Positions 9,181 to 18,480 of a stretch of DNA of 64,000 nt are shown one piece after another. Numbering within the stretch: position 1 is the first letter of the stretch; each line of letters begins with the position of its first letter. The DNA comes from Gammaproteobacteria bacterium. GTDB lineage: Bacteria > Pseudomonadota > Gammaproteobacteria > Eutrophobiales > Eutrophobiaceae. The stretch lies in contig JAURNY010000032.1 in NCBI GenBank assembly GCA_030829955.1, forward strand, positions 1-64,000, given 5' to 3'. Under the pieces are notes generated by a model. The model searched no databases and was not told where the DNA came from. It saw only the letters and a list, made by a program, of their open reading frames with translations. Position numbers and translations under genes: made by a program.

Positions 9181-11375
9181 TAAAAAGTGGTAAAACCTAT
9201 ATTTTATTTGCGGGCATAGGTCTGTTTGTCTTTATGTTGACATCATTATTTTTAATGAGTCAGTCACTGCAAAACTCCGAATTATTCGATAAATATTATT
9301 CACTACTATTAACATTTAATGCATTAGGACTATTAGTCCTAATTATCTTGATCGCAATAAATGTTAAACGCCTGTTACGACAAAAAAAGAAAAAAGTAAT
9401 GGGATCACGCATGACTGCTCGAATGGTCGTCCTGTTTTCAATATTATCCGTCACACCTGTACTGGTAGTTTACTATTTCTCTCTCGAGTTCCTAAATAGG
9501 GGAATCGACAGCTGGTTTGATCTTAGGGTGGAACAAGCACTTGATGACTCATTGCAGTTGAGCCGTCTTGCTCTTGATGTTCGAATGCGAGAACTATTAA
9601 ACGCAACCGAGTCTGCTGCCAATGAATTAAGTACATTTAATGATGCTGTTTTGCCTTTTGAAATAGATCGACTACTTGAACAAATTGATGCCAACGAATT
9701 AACTATCATTAATACACGAGGCGCTATCATTGCCTCAAGCTCAATTAGTACGAGTGGTCTGGTACCTGATTTGCCTGTAGATAGTATTCTGCTACAACTT
9801 AAACAGGGTAATAACTATATAGGTCTGGATGTTATTAAAGACTCCAACCTCTTTATTCGTACGGTAGTCAACATGCCAGCCATTGGCATAGAAACAGAAG
9901 CGCGAATATTGCAGGCATTGTTTCCTATATCAGAACGCATCAATCAACTTACGGAAAGTGTTCAATCATCATATATAAAATACAAGGAACTCTCCTATCT
10001 CAGAAATCAACTTAAAGTCAGTTTCATCATCATTCTGACTATGGTAGTGCTATTCAGTATTTTTAGCGCTGTATGGGCTGCATTCTATTCAGCCGGGACT
10101 TTGTCCGCACCAGTAAAGGTTCTGGCCGAAGGAACACGAGCCATTGCCGAAGGAAACTATAGTTCTCGTCTACCAGTGCATAGCAGTGATGAACTGGGCT
10201 ATCTTGTTTCTTCTTTTAACGACATGACCGACAAAATTGAACAAGCCAGAAATACGGCGCATCAAAGTCAACTTGAAGCTGAAGAACAAAAAAATTATCT
10301 TGAGACTGTTTTGTCGCGTTTATCATCCGGCGTTTTAGTAATTAATGAAAAAAAACAAATAGAAACAATAAGTGATAGCGCTGTGATGATCCTGCAAGCA
10401 GAAGAAAATGACTATCTAAATAAAGATTTGGAAACTCTTGTAACTACTGATAAACGATTAATACCATTTTTTACCTGTATTCAAAATAACATCAATGAAA
10501 ATCAGGATGAGTGGCGCGAACAAATAACACTTACTGACACTTCCAATGAGCAATTTCTCGTTATCAGTGGTGCCACATTAACCTCGCTTAATAAGAATAT
10601 CGTAGGTCATGTAATCGTTTTTGATGAAATTACTGCGTTGATTAAGGGACAAAAAGATGCTGCCTATAGTGAAATGGCAAGGCGGCTGGCACATGAGATT
10701 AAAAACCCGCTTACACCTATTCAACTTGCCGCAGAACGTTTGCGTCATAAATACCTTGGTCATATGCCGGATGATGATTCGGATACCCTAAACAGGATGA
10801 CCAATACAATTATTCAACAGGTTGAAACCATGAAAGAAATGGTAAATAGTTTCTCAGATTTTGCTAGAGCACCTGAATTTTCACCCTCGATGGTAAACCT
10901 GGCAGATTTAATCCATGAAGTCGTCGATTTATTCAGTAATCTGGATTTCGGCAACAAAATTGTCGTTGAATTAGAAGACAATCTGCCAGACGTTGTTGGT
11001 GATGAGAAGAAACTGCGACAGGTACTTAACAATTTATTACGTAATGCAGTTGATGCAAATACCACAGGCAATGATAATTCACTTACAATCAAGGTCGCCA
11101 AGACTAATAATGATAATCGCAAATTGCTGGAAATACGTATAATTGACAGTGGTACGGGTATAGAAGCAGAAATTGCGAGTAAAGTATTCGAACCATATGT
11201 TACGACAAAGCAAAAAGGTACTGGATTAGGATTATCGATTGTGAAAAAAATTATTAATGAACATAAAGGTCATGTGTGGCTAGAAAATAATTCTGATGGC
11301 AAAGGCTGTAGTGTGATAATCCAGTTACCCATCATTGAATCTATTACTCAGTTCAGGCAGTACATTTACTCATGA
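9165..11375 (+). CDS. ntrY: NtrY-like sensor histidine kinase
   Basis: 736 residues from the ATG at 9165 (MENKIIKSGK), chosen because the upstream extension lies inside the DUF4390 gene. Layout: two or three N-terminal membrane segments (about 10-80), an extracytoplasmic region, another membrane segment (about 285-310), a HAMP domain (LAEGTRAIAEGNY), a PAS region (about 365-480), HisKA with the phospho-acceptor in RRLAHEIKNPLTPIQLAAERL, and HATPase_c with NLLRNAVDA (N box), DSGTGI and GTGLGLSIV (G boxes). All catalytic motifs look intact. NtrY-family kinases sense redox or nitrogen status in other bacteria; the signal here is unknown. ATGA overlap with the regulator gene. Confidence 0.92.
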   Translation: MENKIIKSGKTYILFAGIGLFVFMLTSLFLMSQSLQNSELFDKYYSLLLTFNALGLLVLIILIAINVKRLLRQKKKKVMGSRMTARMVVLFSILSVTPVLVVYYFSLEFLNRGIDSWFDLRVEQALDDSLQLSRLALDVRMRELLNATESAANELSTFNDAVLPFEIDRLLEQIDANELTIINTRGAIIASSSISTSGLVPDLPVDSILLQLKQGNNYIGLDVIKDSNLFIRTVVNMPAIGIETEARILQALFPISERINQLTESVQSSYIKYKELSYLRNQLKVSFIIILTMVVLFSIFSAVWAAFYSAGTLSAPVKVLAEGTRAIAEGNYSSRLPVHSSDELGYLVSSFNDMTDKIEQARNTAHQSQLEAEEQKNYLETVLSRLSSGVLVINEKKQIETISDSAVMILQAEENDYLNKDLETLVTTDKRLIPFFTCIQNNINENQDEWREQITLTDTSNEQFLVISGATLTSLNKNIVGHVIVFDEITALIKGQKDAAYSEMARRLAHEIKNPLTPIQLAAERLRHKYLGHMPDDDSDTLNRMTNTIIQQVETMKEMVNSFSDFARAPEFSPSMVNLADLIHEVVDLFSNLDFGNKIVVELEDNLPDVVGDEKKLRQVLNNLLRNAVDANTTGNDNSLTIKVAKTNNDNRKLLEIRIIDSGTGIEAEIASKVFEPYVTTKQKGTGLGLSIVKKIINEHKGHVWLENNSDGKGCSVIIQLPIIESITQFRQYIYS

Positions 11376-12730
11376 GCAAACGAAACATACTTGTCGTTGA
11401 TGATGAACCTGATATTCGAGAACTGGTAAAGGAAATTCTGGAAGATGAAGGATTTGAAGTGGCCGCAGCTCAGAATGCAGCTACTGCAAAAAAGCTCGTA
11501 GAATCATTCAAACCGGATCTAATACTGCTGGATATATGGATGCCGGATATCGATGGGATTACTTTGCTAAAAGAATGGAAAGAAGAAAATAGCATCGATG
11601 CATCCATAATCATGATGTCTGGTCATGGCAACGTAGAAACTGCCGTTGAAGCTACACGTCATGGCGCTTATGACTTTATCGAAAAGCCGCTTTCCATTGC
11701 CAAATTGTTACTGACGATTAAACATGCATTGGAAACAACCGCCTTACAACAGGAAAATCTCCATTTACAACATTCCACATTTAATAAACTTGAACCGATA
11801 GGCAAAAGCAAAACGATTAATAATCTACGAAACCAATTCAATCGTGTTGCCAAACATGATGCACCTGTCCTCATCTTTGGTGAATCAGGAACCGATAAAG
11901 AGATTTATGCACGTTATTTACATTCAATCAGTCATCGTGCTGCAGGACCATTCGTAACATTAAGTGTTTCAACTCTCAGCAAAGAACATGCTGAAGCTGA
12001 ACTATTTGGTCTGGAAAGTAATAATCAACATAAAGAAGGCTATCTGGATAGAGCCGTTGGCGGAAGTCTATATATAAAAGACGTTGCTGAACTGACGCCT
12101 GATATGCAGGCACAATTGCACAATGCTCTGGAAACAAAAAGATTTAGTCCGGTAGGTAACCCTGACAGCAAGGGGCTTGATACGCGCATTATCGCAGCGA
12201 CCAGACATAAACTGGAGGAACTGGTTAAAAATGGTCAGTTCCGGGATGACCTTTTTTATCAACTCAATATACTCCCTATAACGATTCCGGCGCTTAATGA
12301 ACATTATGAAGATATACCCGCTATACTTGACTACTACGTGAACTACTTTATCGAAAATGAAGGTTTACCATATAGACGATTTAGTGTTGCGGCCCAAAAT
12401 CGTTTGAGAGGTTATAGCTGGCCCGGCAATGTCCGTGAATTAAAAAACCTGGTGCAACGCTTTCTGATATTGGGTAATGAAGAAGTAATTGATGTTGATG
12501 AGGTCGATAGTGGCTTGGGTTACTTACATGAAAAACAGACCACAGAGAATCAAACCGGTTTTAACTTTGATTTACCACTACGAGAAGCGCGAGAAAAATT
12601 TGAAAAAGCCTATCTTGAATATCAATTAAAAAAAACGGACGGCAGTGTAAGTAAAGTCGCTAACGCTATCGGCGTAGAACGCACTCATCTGTATAGAAAA
12701 TTAAAAACTCTAGGAATTGATTTGAAATGA
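11372..12730 (+). CDS. ntrX: NtrX-like response regulator with a degenerate AAA+ domain
   Basis: 452 residues: receiver domain (1-120) with D10, D11, phosphorylation site D54 and K105; a sigma-54-activator-like AAA+ domain (about 140-370); and a Fis-type HTH (GSVSKVANAIGVERTHLYRKL). The AAA+ domain is altered at key sites: Walker A reads GESGTDKE (170-177) with Asp in place of the invariant Gly, the GAFTGA loop that contacts sigma-54 is absent (ELFGLESNNQHKEGYLDRA instead), and the Walker B site reads SLYIKDVAEL where LFLDE is expected. It should bind DNA and be phosphorylated, but is unlikely to hydrolyse ATP or remodel sigma-54 polymerase. NtrX proteins without GAFTGA are known in alphaproteobacteria. 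Overlaps trkA by ATGA. Confidence 0.92.
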   Translation: MSKRNILVVDDEPDIRELVKEILEDEGFEVAAAQNAATAKKLVESFKPDLILLDIWMPDIDGITLLKEWKEENSIDASIIMMSGHGNVETAVEATRHGAYDFIEKPLSIAKLLLTIKHALETTALQQENLHLQHSTFNKLEPIGKSKTINNLRNQFNRVAKHDAPVLIFGESGTDKEIYARYLHSISHRAAGPFVTLSVSTLSKEHAEAELFGLESNNQHKEGYLDRAVGGSLYIKDVAELTPDMQAQLHNALETKRFSPVGNPDSKGLDTRIIAATRHKLEELVKNGQFRDDLFYQLNILPITIPALNEHYEDIPAILDYYVNYFIENEGLPYRRFSVAAQNRLRGYSWPGNVRELKNLVQRFLILGNEEVIDVDEVDSGLGYLHEKQTTENQTGFNFDLPLREAREKFEKAYLEYQLKKTDGSVSKVANAIGVERTHLYRKLKTLGIDLK

Positions 12731-14100
12731 AAATAATAATTCTGGGAGCTGGTCAGGTTGGCATTTCCGTCGCTTCAAATCTTGTCAATGAAGATAACGA
12801 CATTACTCTGGTTGACAATAATCCCGCTGCACTACAGATAGTTAGTGAACGCTATGATTTAAGAACAGTAACGGGAACTGCCAGCCACCCTTCTGTTCTG
12901 GAAAAAGCTGGTGCTAGAGATGCCGATATGATTCTGGCCGTCACCAATAGCGATGAAGTAAACATGATCGCCTGTCAGGTTGCTTATACACTTTTCCACA
13001 CACCAACAAAAATTGCTCGCATAAGAGAAAATGAATATCTAAAAAATTCACCTCTATTTGCGCAGGAAGCATTACCAGTTGATGTAATCATCAGTCCGGA
13101 AAAACTGGTAACTGAATATATAGAACAGCTTATTGCTCATCCGGGGGCATTACAGGTACTGGATTTTGCCAACGGTAAAGCAAAGATAGTCGCATTAAAA
13201 GCAACTTATGATGGTCGTTTGGTTAATCATACTCTATCGAGTTTAAAACATGAGTTAGGAAACATCGATTACAAAATAGTGCTCATTTTTCGTAAAGATA
13301 AGGCTGTAATACCAGATGATGACACAGTGATTAAAGCTGAAGACGAAGTCTTTTTTATCAGCTCATCTGATTGTACTCATAAATTATTACAAGCTATCAG
13401 AAAAAAAGAAGCCCCAACTAAAAGCATCATGATTACCGGCTGCGGAAACATTGGTTTACGTTTATCACATAGTCTAGAAAAAAAATATAAGGTCAAGGTA
13501 ATAGAGCTCGATGCCGAACGTGCGCATCAAGCCTCGGAAGTTCTTAAGAATACCATCGTATTAAATGGTGATGCCGCCGATGAAGAAATATTATTAGAAG
13601 AAAATATTGAACATACCGATTTTTATTGCGCGATGACCAATTCAGATGAGGCAAATATTATTTCTGCTATGTTGGCAAAACGACTTGGTGCAAAGAAAGT
13701 AATGGCATTAATTAATCGCTCCGCCTATGTTGATTTGGTGCAAAGTAATACCATCGATATTGCAATATCACCTGAACAGTCAACCATAGGCAGCCTGCTT
13801 GCATATGTGCGAAAAGGTGACGTCGCAATGGTTCATACCTTAAGACGTGGAGCAGCCGAAGCAATAGAAGCGATTGCACATGGCGACAAACATTCATCAA
13901 AGGTTGTTGGTAAAAAGATTAATGACCTTGAACTACCGGAAAGCGCAGTCATTTGTGCCATCATCAGAAATAATAAAGTTATTATCGCAACATCAGAAAT
14001 AATGATAGAAGCAGAAGACCATGTGATATTAATTGTTGCTAATAAAAGACATGTTTCCGATGTTGAATCATTGTTCCAGGTTGGCATTACCTTTCTGTAA
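12727..14100 (+). CDS. trkA: Trk potassium uptake regulator TrkA
   Basis: 457 residues with two tandem RCK modules, each an NAD-binding Rossmann unit (GAGQVGISVA at 7-16; GCGNIGLRLS at about 238-247) plus a C-terminal TrkA_C domain. TrkA is the cytoplasmic ring that gates TrkH in response to nucleotides. It starts inside the ntrX stop (ATGA) and is followed by trkH 17 bases on. The ntrYX-trkAH order recurs in proteobacteria, so the two-component system may influence potassium uptake, though the sequence alone does not show this. Confidence 0.96.
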   Translation: MKIIILGAGQVGISVASNLVNEDNDITLVDNNPAALQIVSERYDLRTVTGTASHPSVLEKAGARDADMILAVTNSDEVNMIACQVAYTLFHTPTKIARIRENEYLKNSPLFAQEALPVDVIISPEKLVTEYIEQLIAHPGALQVLDFANGKAKIVALKATYDGRLVNHTLSSLKHELGNIDYKIVLIFRKDKAVIPDDDTVIKAEDEVFFISSSDCTHKLLQAIRKKEAPTKSIMITGCGNIGLRLSHSLEKKYKVKVIELDAERAHQASEVLKNTIVLNGDAADEEILLEENIEHTDFYCAMTNSDEANIISAMLAKRLGAKKVMALINRSAYVDLVQSNTIDIAISPEQSTIGSLLAYVRKGDVAMVHTLRRGAAEAIEAIAHGDKHSSKVVGKKINDLELPESAVICAIIRNNKVIIATSEIMIEAEDHVILIVANKRHVSDVESLFQVGITFL

Positions 14101-14117
14101 TTTATTAATCCATTATT

Positions 14118-15569
14118 ATGCAATTATCAGTCATACAACGAATTCTCGGCCTTCTACTTTGGTTATTTAGTTTCACGATGGTGCCACCTATGCTGGTATC
14201 AGTAATTTATGACGATAAAACATTACTACCCTTTATTACCGCATTCTTTATTATTTTTTCTATGGGGCTTTTATTATGGTATCCGGTAAGAAATATCAAA
14301 AAAGAACTACGTCTTCGTGATGGCTTTGTTGTCGTTGTCTTGTTTTGGGCAGGATTGGGGTTAATTGGTAGTGTGCCACTCGTTTTGGCCGAATCACCGA
14401 CTCTATCTATAACTGATGCTGTATTTGAATCTATATCCGGCTTAACCACTACAGGTGCAACCATATTAATGGGCATCGACTACCTGCCTCAATCAATTCA
14501 GTTTTATCGACATGAGCTGCAATGGCTAGGTGGTATGGGTATCATCGTATTAGCAGTCGCCATCTTACCCATGTTAGGTATTGGGGGCATGCAGCTTTAC
14601 CGGGCAGAAACACCGGGGCCTGTTAAAGATACAAAACTTACACCTCGTATTACCGAGACAGCAAAGGCATTGTGGTATATTTATTTAACCATGACCGTCA
14701 TTTGCGCTTTGCTATATTGGCTAGCCGGCATGAATGTGTTTGATGCGATTGCGCATAGCTTTTCCACAATCTCTATTGGTGGTTTTTCTACTCATGACAC
14801 AAGTATGGGTTATTTTCAAAGTCCATTGATCGAAGGTGTTGCGATTTTATTCATGCTGATAGCTGGTATTAATTTCAGCTTACACTTTATGGCCTTGCGC
14901 AATTTATCTTTGGGTTTGTACTTTCAGGATGATGAATTAAAAGCCTATCTCACTATCCTGTTGCTCATTTGTATTATCAGTGCTGGCTATCATGTCATCA
15001 TCGGTGGTTACAACAATTTTTTTAAAGCTTTGGAAGACAGTGTCTTTCAAGCTGTATCCATTATGACGACAACAGGTTTTACTACTACTGATTATCAAAG
15101 CTGGCCCGGTTTTCTACCATTATTATTATTATTCTCTAGTTTTATAGGTGCTTGCGCAGGTTCAACCGGTGGAGGTATCAAGGTCATACGTATTTTATTA
15201 CTTTTCAAACAAGGTATTCGAGAGATCAAACGTTTAGTCCACCCAAATGCTCTCTTCATTATTAAAATAGGTAACAAGCCTATCAAGGAACGTATCATTG
15301 AAGCTGTATGGGGTTTTTTCGCCGTATATATCGCTATATTTTCTTTTTTATTATTAGCTCTCATGGCCACACAACTTGATCAGATTACAGCCTTTTCAGC
15401 GCTAGCCGCATGTATGAATAATTTAGGGCCTGGTCTAGGTGACGTCGGCTTACATTACGCGAACATAAATGACGTAGCAAAATGGATCTTATGCTTTGCA
15501 ATGTTGCTTGGACGACTTGAAATATTCACCTTGCTCGTGATTTTAACACCTACCTTCTGGCGCCGCTAA
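14118..15569 (+). CDS. trkH: Trk potassium transporter channel subunit TrkH
   Basis: 483-residue polytopic membrane protein with about ten hydrophobic segments. Selectivity-filter loops typical of the SKT superfamily are visible: SGLTTTGAT (after about residue 107), SIGGFSTHD, TTTGFTT, and NNLGPGLGDVG near the C-terminus. It forms the K+ pathway gated by TrkA, encoded immediately upstream. Length matches E. coli TrkH (483). Confidence 0.96.
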   Translation: MQLSVIQRILGLLLWLFSFTMVPPMLVSVIYDDKTLLPFITAFFIIFSMGLLLWYPVRNIKKELRLRDGFVVVVLFWAGLGLIGSVPLVLAESPTLSITDAVFESISGLTTTGATILMGIDYLPQSIQFYRHELQWLGGMGIIVLAVAILPMLGIGGMQLYRAETPGPVKDTKLTPRITETAKALWYIYLTMTVICALLYWLAGMNVFDAIAHSFSTISIGGFSTHDTSMGYFQSPLIEGVAILFMLIAGINFSLHFMALRNLSLGLYFQDDELKAYLTILLLICIISAGYHVIIGGYNNFFKALEDSVFQAVSIMTTTGFTTTDYQSWPGFLPLLLLFSSFIGACAGSTGGGIKVIRILLLFKQGIREIKRLVHPNALFIIKIGNKPIKERIIEAVWGFFAVYIAIFSFLLLALMATQLDQITAFSALAACMNNLGPGLGDVGLHYANINDVAKWILCFAMLLGRLEIFTLLVILTPTFWRR

Positions 15570-15571
15570 AT

Positions 15572-16144
15572 ATGCCTGACCGGAAAAAATGGAATTCACG
15601 ATATCGTGGAAAGTCCATTAATGATGTAACTGCAGCTGATGTACTAGTCTTATATCAACATCTCTTGCCCAATACAGGTAAGGCTCTGGATCTTGCTTGC
15701 GGGCATGCTGGCAATGCAATTTTTTTACAAAAAGCCGGTATGGAATCTTATGCATGGGATATATCTGACGTCGCAATTAATCAATTAAATACTTACTGTA
15801 AACAACAGAGAGTTGATATACATACTGAAATAAGAGATGTTAGGAAACTACCACCTGAAAAAAATAGCTTTGATGTGATCGTCGTTAGTCGTTACCTAGA
15901 AAGAGGTTTAATACCCGAATTAAAATCAGCAGTCCGTACAGGTGGACTTATCTTATATCAAACATTTACTCAGGAACGTGTTGGCAACATTGGCCCTGAC
16001 AATCCGGCATATCGACTCACTAAAAATGAATTATTACGATTCTTTGATAATTGGAGCATCCGCGCGTATCACGAAGAAGGTAACATTGGAAACATTCAAA
16101 AAGGTTTTCGTGACCAAGCCATGATCGTGGCGGAGAAACCATAA
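15572..16144 (+). CDS. SAM-dependent methyltransferase (TehB/methyltransferase-25 type)
   Basis: 190 residues, a small class I methyltransferase. Motif I is ALDLACGHAGNAIFL (about 38-52), followed by an acidic WDISDVA (motif II) and DVIVVSRYLERGLIP (motif IV). The fold resembles TehB and related tellurite or thiopurine methyltransferases, but the substrate cannot be read from sequence. It starts two bases after trkH and is followed by a TPR gene, so it is part of the same transcript. No membrane or secretion signal. Confidence 0.8.
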   Translation: MPDRKKWNSRYRGKSINDVTAADVLVLYQHLLPNTGKALDLACGHAGNAIFLQKAGMESYAWDISDVAINQLNTYCKQQRVDIHTEIRDVRKLPPEKNSFDVIVVSRYLERGLIPELKSAVRTGGLILYQTFTQERVGNIGPDNPAYRLTKNELLRFFDNWSIRAYHEEGNIGNIQKGFRDQAMIVAEKP

Positions 16145-16148
16145 ACAT

Positions 16149-16472
16149 ATGCCTTCAAGAATTGAAACTTTAACCAAATTGTTGAGTGCCGGGCAAGATA
16201 ACGCATTGTTACGTTACAGTCTTGCAAATGAATACTTAAAAGAAACACAATATGCAGATGCCATACTACATATTGAAGAAGCCATTAAGTTTAACAAAGA
16301 CTATTCAGCAGCATGGAAACTGTTTGGAAAAATTTTATATGCTGCTGGAAAAATAGATGACGCTGCAGCTACTTATCAACAGGGAATTAACATTGCGAAA
16401 AAAAATGGCGATAAACAAGCGGAAAAAGAAATGCAGGTATTTTTAAAACGAACAGAAAAAGAAAAACAATAA
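16149..16472 (+). CDS. Small tetratricopeptide-repeat protein
   Basis: 107 residues made of about two and a half TPR helical pairs: ALLRYSLANEYLKETQYADA (about 19-38), AAWKLFGKILYAAGKIDDAAATYQQGI (about 56-82), then a lysine/glutamate-rich tail. It has no signal peptide and should be a cytoplasmic scaffold. It begins four bases after the methyltransferase gene and ends flush against the convergent pyrD stop. Partner unknown. Confidence 0.8.
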   Translation: MPSRIETLTKLLSAGQDNALLRYSLANEYLKETQYADAILHIEEAIKFNKDYSAAWKLFGKILYAAGKIDDAAATYQQGINIAKKNGDKQAEKEMQVFLKRTEKEKQ

Positions 16473-17438
16473 TCACCCACCATGTAGTTGCAAAGTCCCG
16501 ACTAATTCAGACACATGTTTAAAATCATTTTTATCCAGATAATCAATAATTCCCTGATTTAGCTTTGGGCAGATCAAGGGTTCATAAAAAAGTGCTGTCC
16601 CTAAACCGATCGCGGATGCGCCAGCAATTAAAAACTCAATCACATCTTCTATGCGTGTTATACCACCCTGGCCAATAATAGGAATGTTATGTTGTTTTGC
16701 CACCTGATATACCTGATGCACTTTTAATAGTGCAATCGGTTTGATCGCAGGCCCTGATAAGCCACCCTGATTATTACCAATGATTGGTTTTCGCTGCTCT
16801 ATATCAATCGCCATACCCATCAGAGTATTAATTACAGCAAAACCATCTGTCCCTGCCTCTATACAACGTCTGGCATTTTCAGCAATATCAGTTTGATTGG
16901 GGGAAAGTTTAGTAATGATTGGCTTACTCGTTGCGCGTCTACAAGCCTCTACAACTCGTGCAGACATATCCGGGTTATTACCAAAGGCAACACCACCTTC
17001 TCTGACATTCGGGCAAGAGATATTTATCTCCATTGCATCAATCGGGGAATCATCAAAGATACGTGTAACGGCTTCATATTCTTCAACTGTCGAACCAGAT
17101 AAATTAGCGATGAAACGAGTCTCCGAAAAATCTAGATTCGGTAAATAGTCATCAACAACTATTTTCGAACCCGGGTTTTGCAAGCCAATCGCATTAATCA
17201 TTCCCATATAGGTTTCCGCCAGACGATGCGTTGGATTGCCCAGTCTAGGTTCAAGCGTAGTACCTTTAAGGCAAATTGCACCGACATCAGTATTTGAAAA
17301 ACCATTAATACGCGTATATTCCTCACCAAAGCCAACACAGCCTGAAAGTAGTACTAAAGGTGAGTTAAAGGACAACCCACAAAAATTTATGGCAATTTTA
17401 GATAGATCAGTTTGAGTTTGATTATTTCTGGAATTCAT
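16473..17438 (-). CDS. pyrD: Dihydroorotate dehydrogenase, class 1B-like
   Basis: 321-residue FMN TIM barrel. The N-terminus (INFCGLSFNSPLVLLSGCVGFG) and the catalytic-cysteine motif NISCPNVREGGVAFG (about 138-152) match the class 1B catalytic subunit (PyrDB), which oxidises dihydroorotate in pyrimidine synthesis. Phosphate-binding GQGGI (about 255) and IGLGTAL (about 276) are present. Class 1B enzymes normally pair with the iron-sulfur/FAD subunit PyrK, which is not in this window. Most Gammaproteobacteria use the membrane class 2 enzyme, so this is unusual; a role in pyrimidine breakdown is a weaker alternative. Convergent with the TPR gene, divergent from trmL. Confidence 0.88.
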   Translation of the reverse strand: MNSRNNQTQTDLSKIAINFCGLSFNSPLVLLSGCVGFGEEYTRINGFSNTDVGAICLKGTTLEPRLGNPTHRLAETYMGMINAIGLQNPGSKIVVDDYLPNLDFSETRFIANLSGSTVEEYEAVTRIFDDSPIDAMEINISCPNVREGGVAFGNNPDMSARVVEACRRATSKPIITKLSPNQTDIAENARRCIEAGTDGFAVINTLMGMAIDIEQRKPIIGNNQGGLSGPAIKPIALLKVHQVYQVAKQHNIPIIGQGGITRIEDVIEFLIAGASAIGLGTALFYEPLICPKLNQGIIDYLDKNDFKHVSELVGTLQLHGG

Positions 17439-17471
17439 GGATTTAGATACTAATCACGGTACAATTTAATT

Positions 17472-17933
17472 ATGTTTAATATTGTTCTATTTGAGCCTGA
17501 AATTCCACCCAACACCGGCAATATACTCAGGCTTTGTTCCAACACAGGCGCGAAGCTTCATCTTATACACCCTTTGAGTTTTACTATGGATGATAAAAGC
17601 CTTCGACGCGCCGGTCTCGATTACATCGATATGTCTATTGTACATCACTATGACAACTATCAGGACTTTTTAAAAGCTAATAAAACGGGTAATCACTACG
17701 CAATTTCGACCAAGGGCCAACGCAACTATCACGATTGCCAGTTCCAAGCCGGAGACAGTTTAATCTTTGGGCCAGAAACTCGAGGTCTGCCAGATGATAT
17801 TAGAAATACATACTTACCGGACAGTGTTATTCGTATACCTATGCTAAAAAAAAGTCGAAGTATTAATCTATCCAACTCCGTCAGCATAGTTTTGTATGAG
17901 GCTTTACGACAACAGGACTTTAACTTTCGTTAA
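17472..17933 (+). CDS. trmL: tRNA (cytidine/uridine-34 2'-O)-methyltransferase
   Basis: 153 residues, the minimal SPOUT (trefoil-knot) methyltransferase TrmL (formerly YibK). Motifs: EPEIPPNTGNILRLC (8-22), LIFGPETRGLP (SAM knot) and RIPMLKKSRSINLSNSVSIVLYEA near the C-terminus. It methylates the wobble-base ribose of tRNA-Leu isoacceptors. Length matches E. coli (157). It stands alone and convergent to a decayed gene whose stop overlaps its own by two bases. Confidence 0.96.
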   Translation: MFNIVLFEPEIPPNTGNILRLCSNTGAKLHLIHPLSFTMDDKSLRRAGLDYIDMSIVHHYDNYQDFLKANKTGNHYAISTKGQRNYHDCQFQAGDSLIFGPETRGLPDDIRNTYLPDSVIRIPMLKKSRSINLSNSVSIVLYEALRQQDFNFR

Positions 17934-18374
17934 GACGCATCAATAATAGGTGCATTTAATATAGTTGACAGAAATAAATGAGCTAAACAGTTTACGTTAG
18001 GACCAAAGTCTCTCGACATGATATTTGCTGTCATCATAGCAAATGGTTTGGTACTCATTGTGCCGTTAGCGCCATTACCGCCTATACTTTCATCCTAACG
18101 CTCTACCTGACCAAAAGTATCCGCTGTAAAACCACCATCGCCTAGGCACCTGCCATGTCGGCACTAGTGCTTGTCTTTATGATATCGTCGTTTATATCTA
18201 TGGTGTTATTAATGACTTCAGGATTCCCATCCGCATTTCCTGTTAAATACACTATACCAAAATGCGACTATTCACCTGCCCATTCATGGTGACCTAAATA
18301 TCGCCGGCAAAAGTCTGTATTACAAAAAAGCAACCCAAACATAACAAGCTGATTAGATAGGCAGTTTTTCTCAC
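17930..18374 (-). pseudogene. Degraded gene for a small secreted protein
   Basis: No open frame spans the gap between trmL and gpsA, but the minus strand keeps protein-like pieces in three frames. From GTG 18374 comes a signal-peptide-like MRKTAYLISLLCLGCFF ending in FAGDI, then a stop, then VTMNGQVNSRILV and further stops. After a frameshift, GNADGNPEVINNTIDINDD runs to ADMAGA and a stop; in a third frame GDGGFTADTFGQVE, a stop, and a region rich in Gly, Asn and Thr runs to a TAA at 17930. The order signal peptide, then Asn/Gly/Thr-rich beta-type sequence suggests an exported surface or outer-membrane-associated protein broken by several stops and indels. Parent family not identified. Confidence 0.5.
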
Positions 18375-18480
18375 AGCAATATAAATCAAGAAACTTCTAA
18401 TAAGAAGTATAATGAATTTTTGAGGATTTTTTGCTGTTGTTGAGACTGCGAAATCTATTAAATTATTGATATTTTAATAA

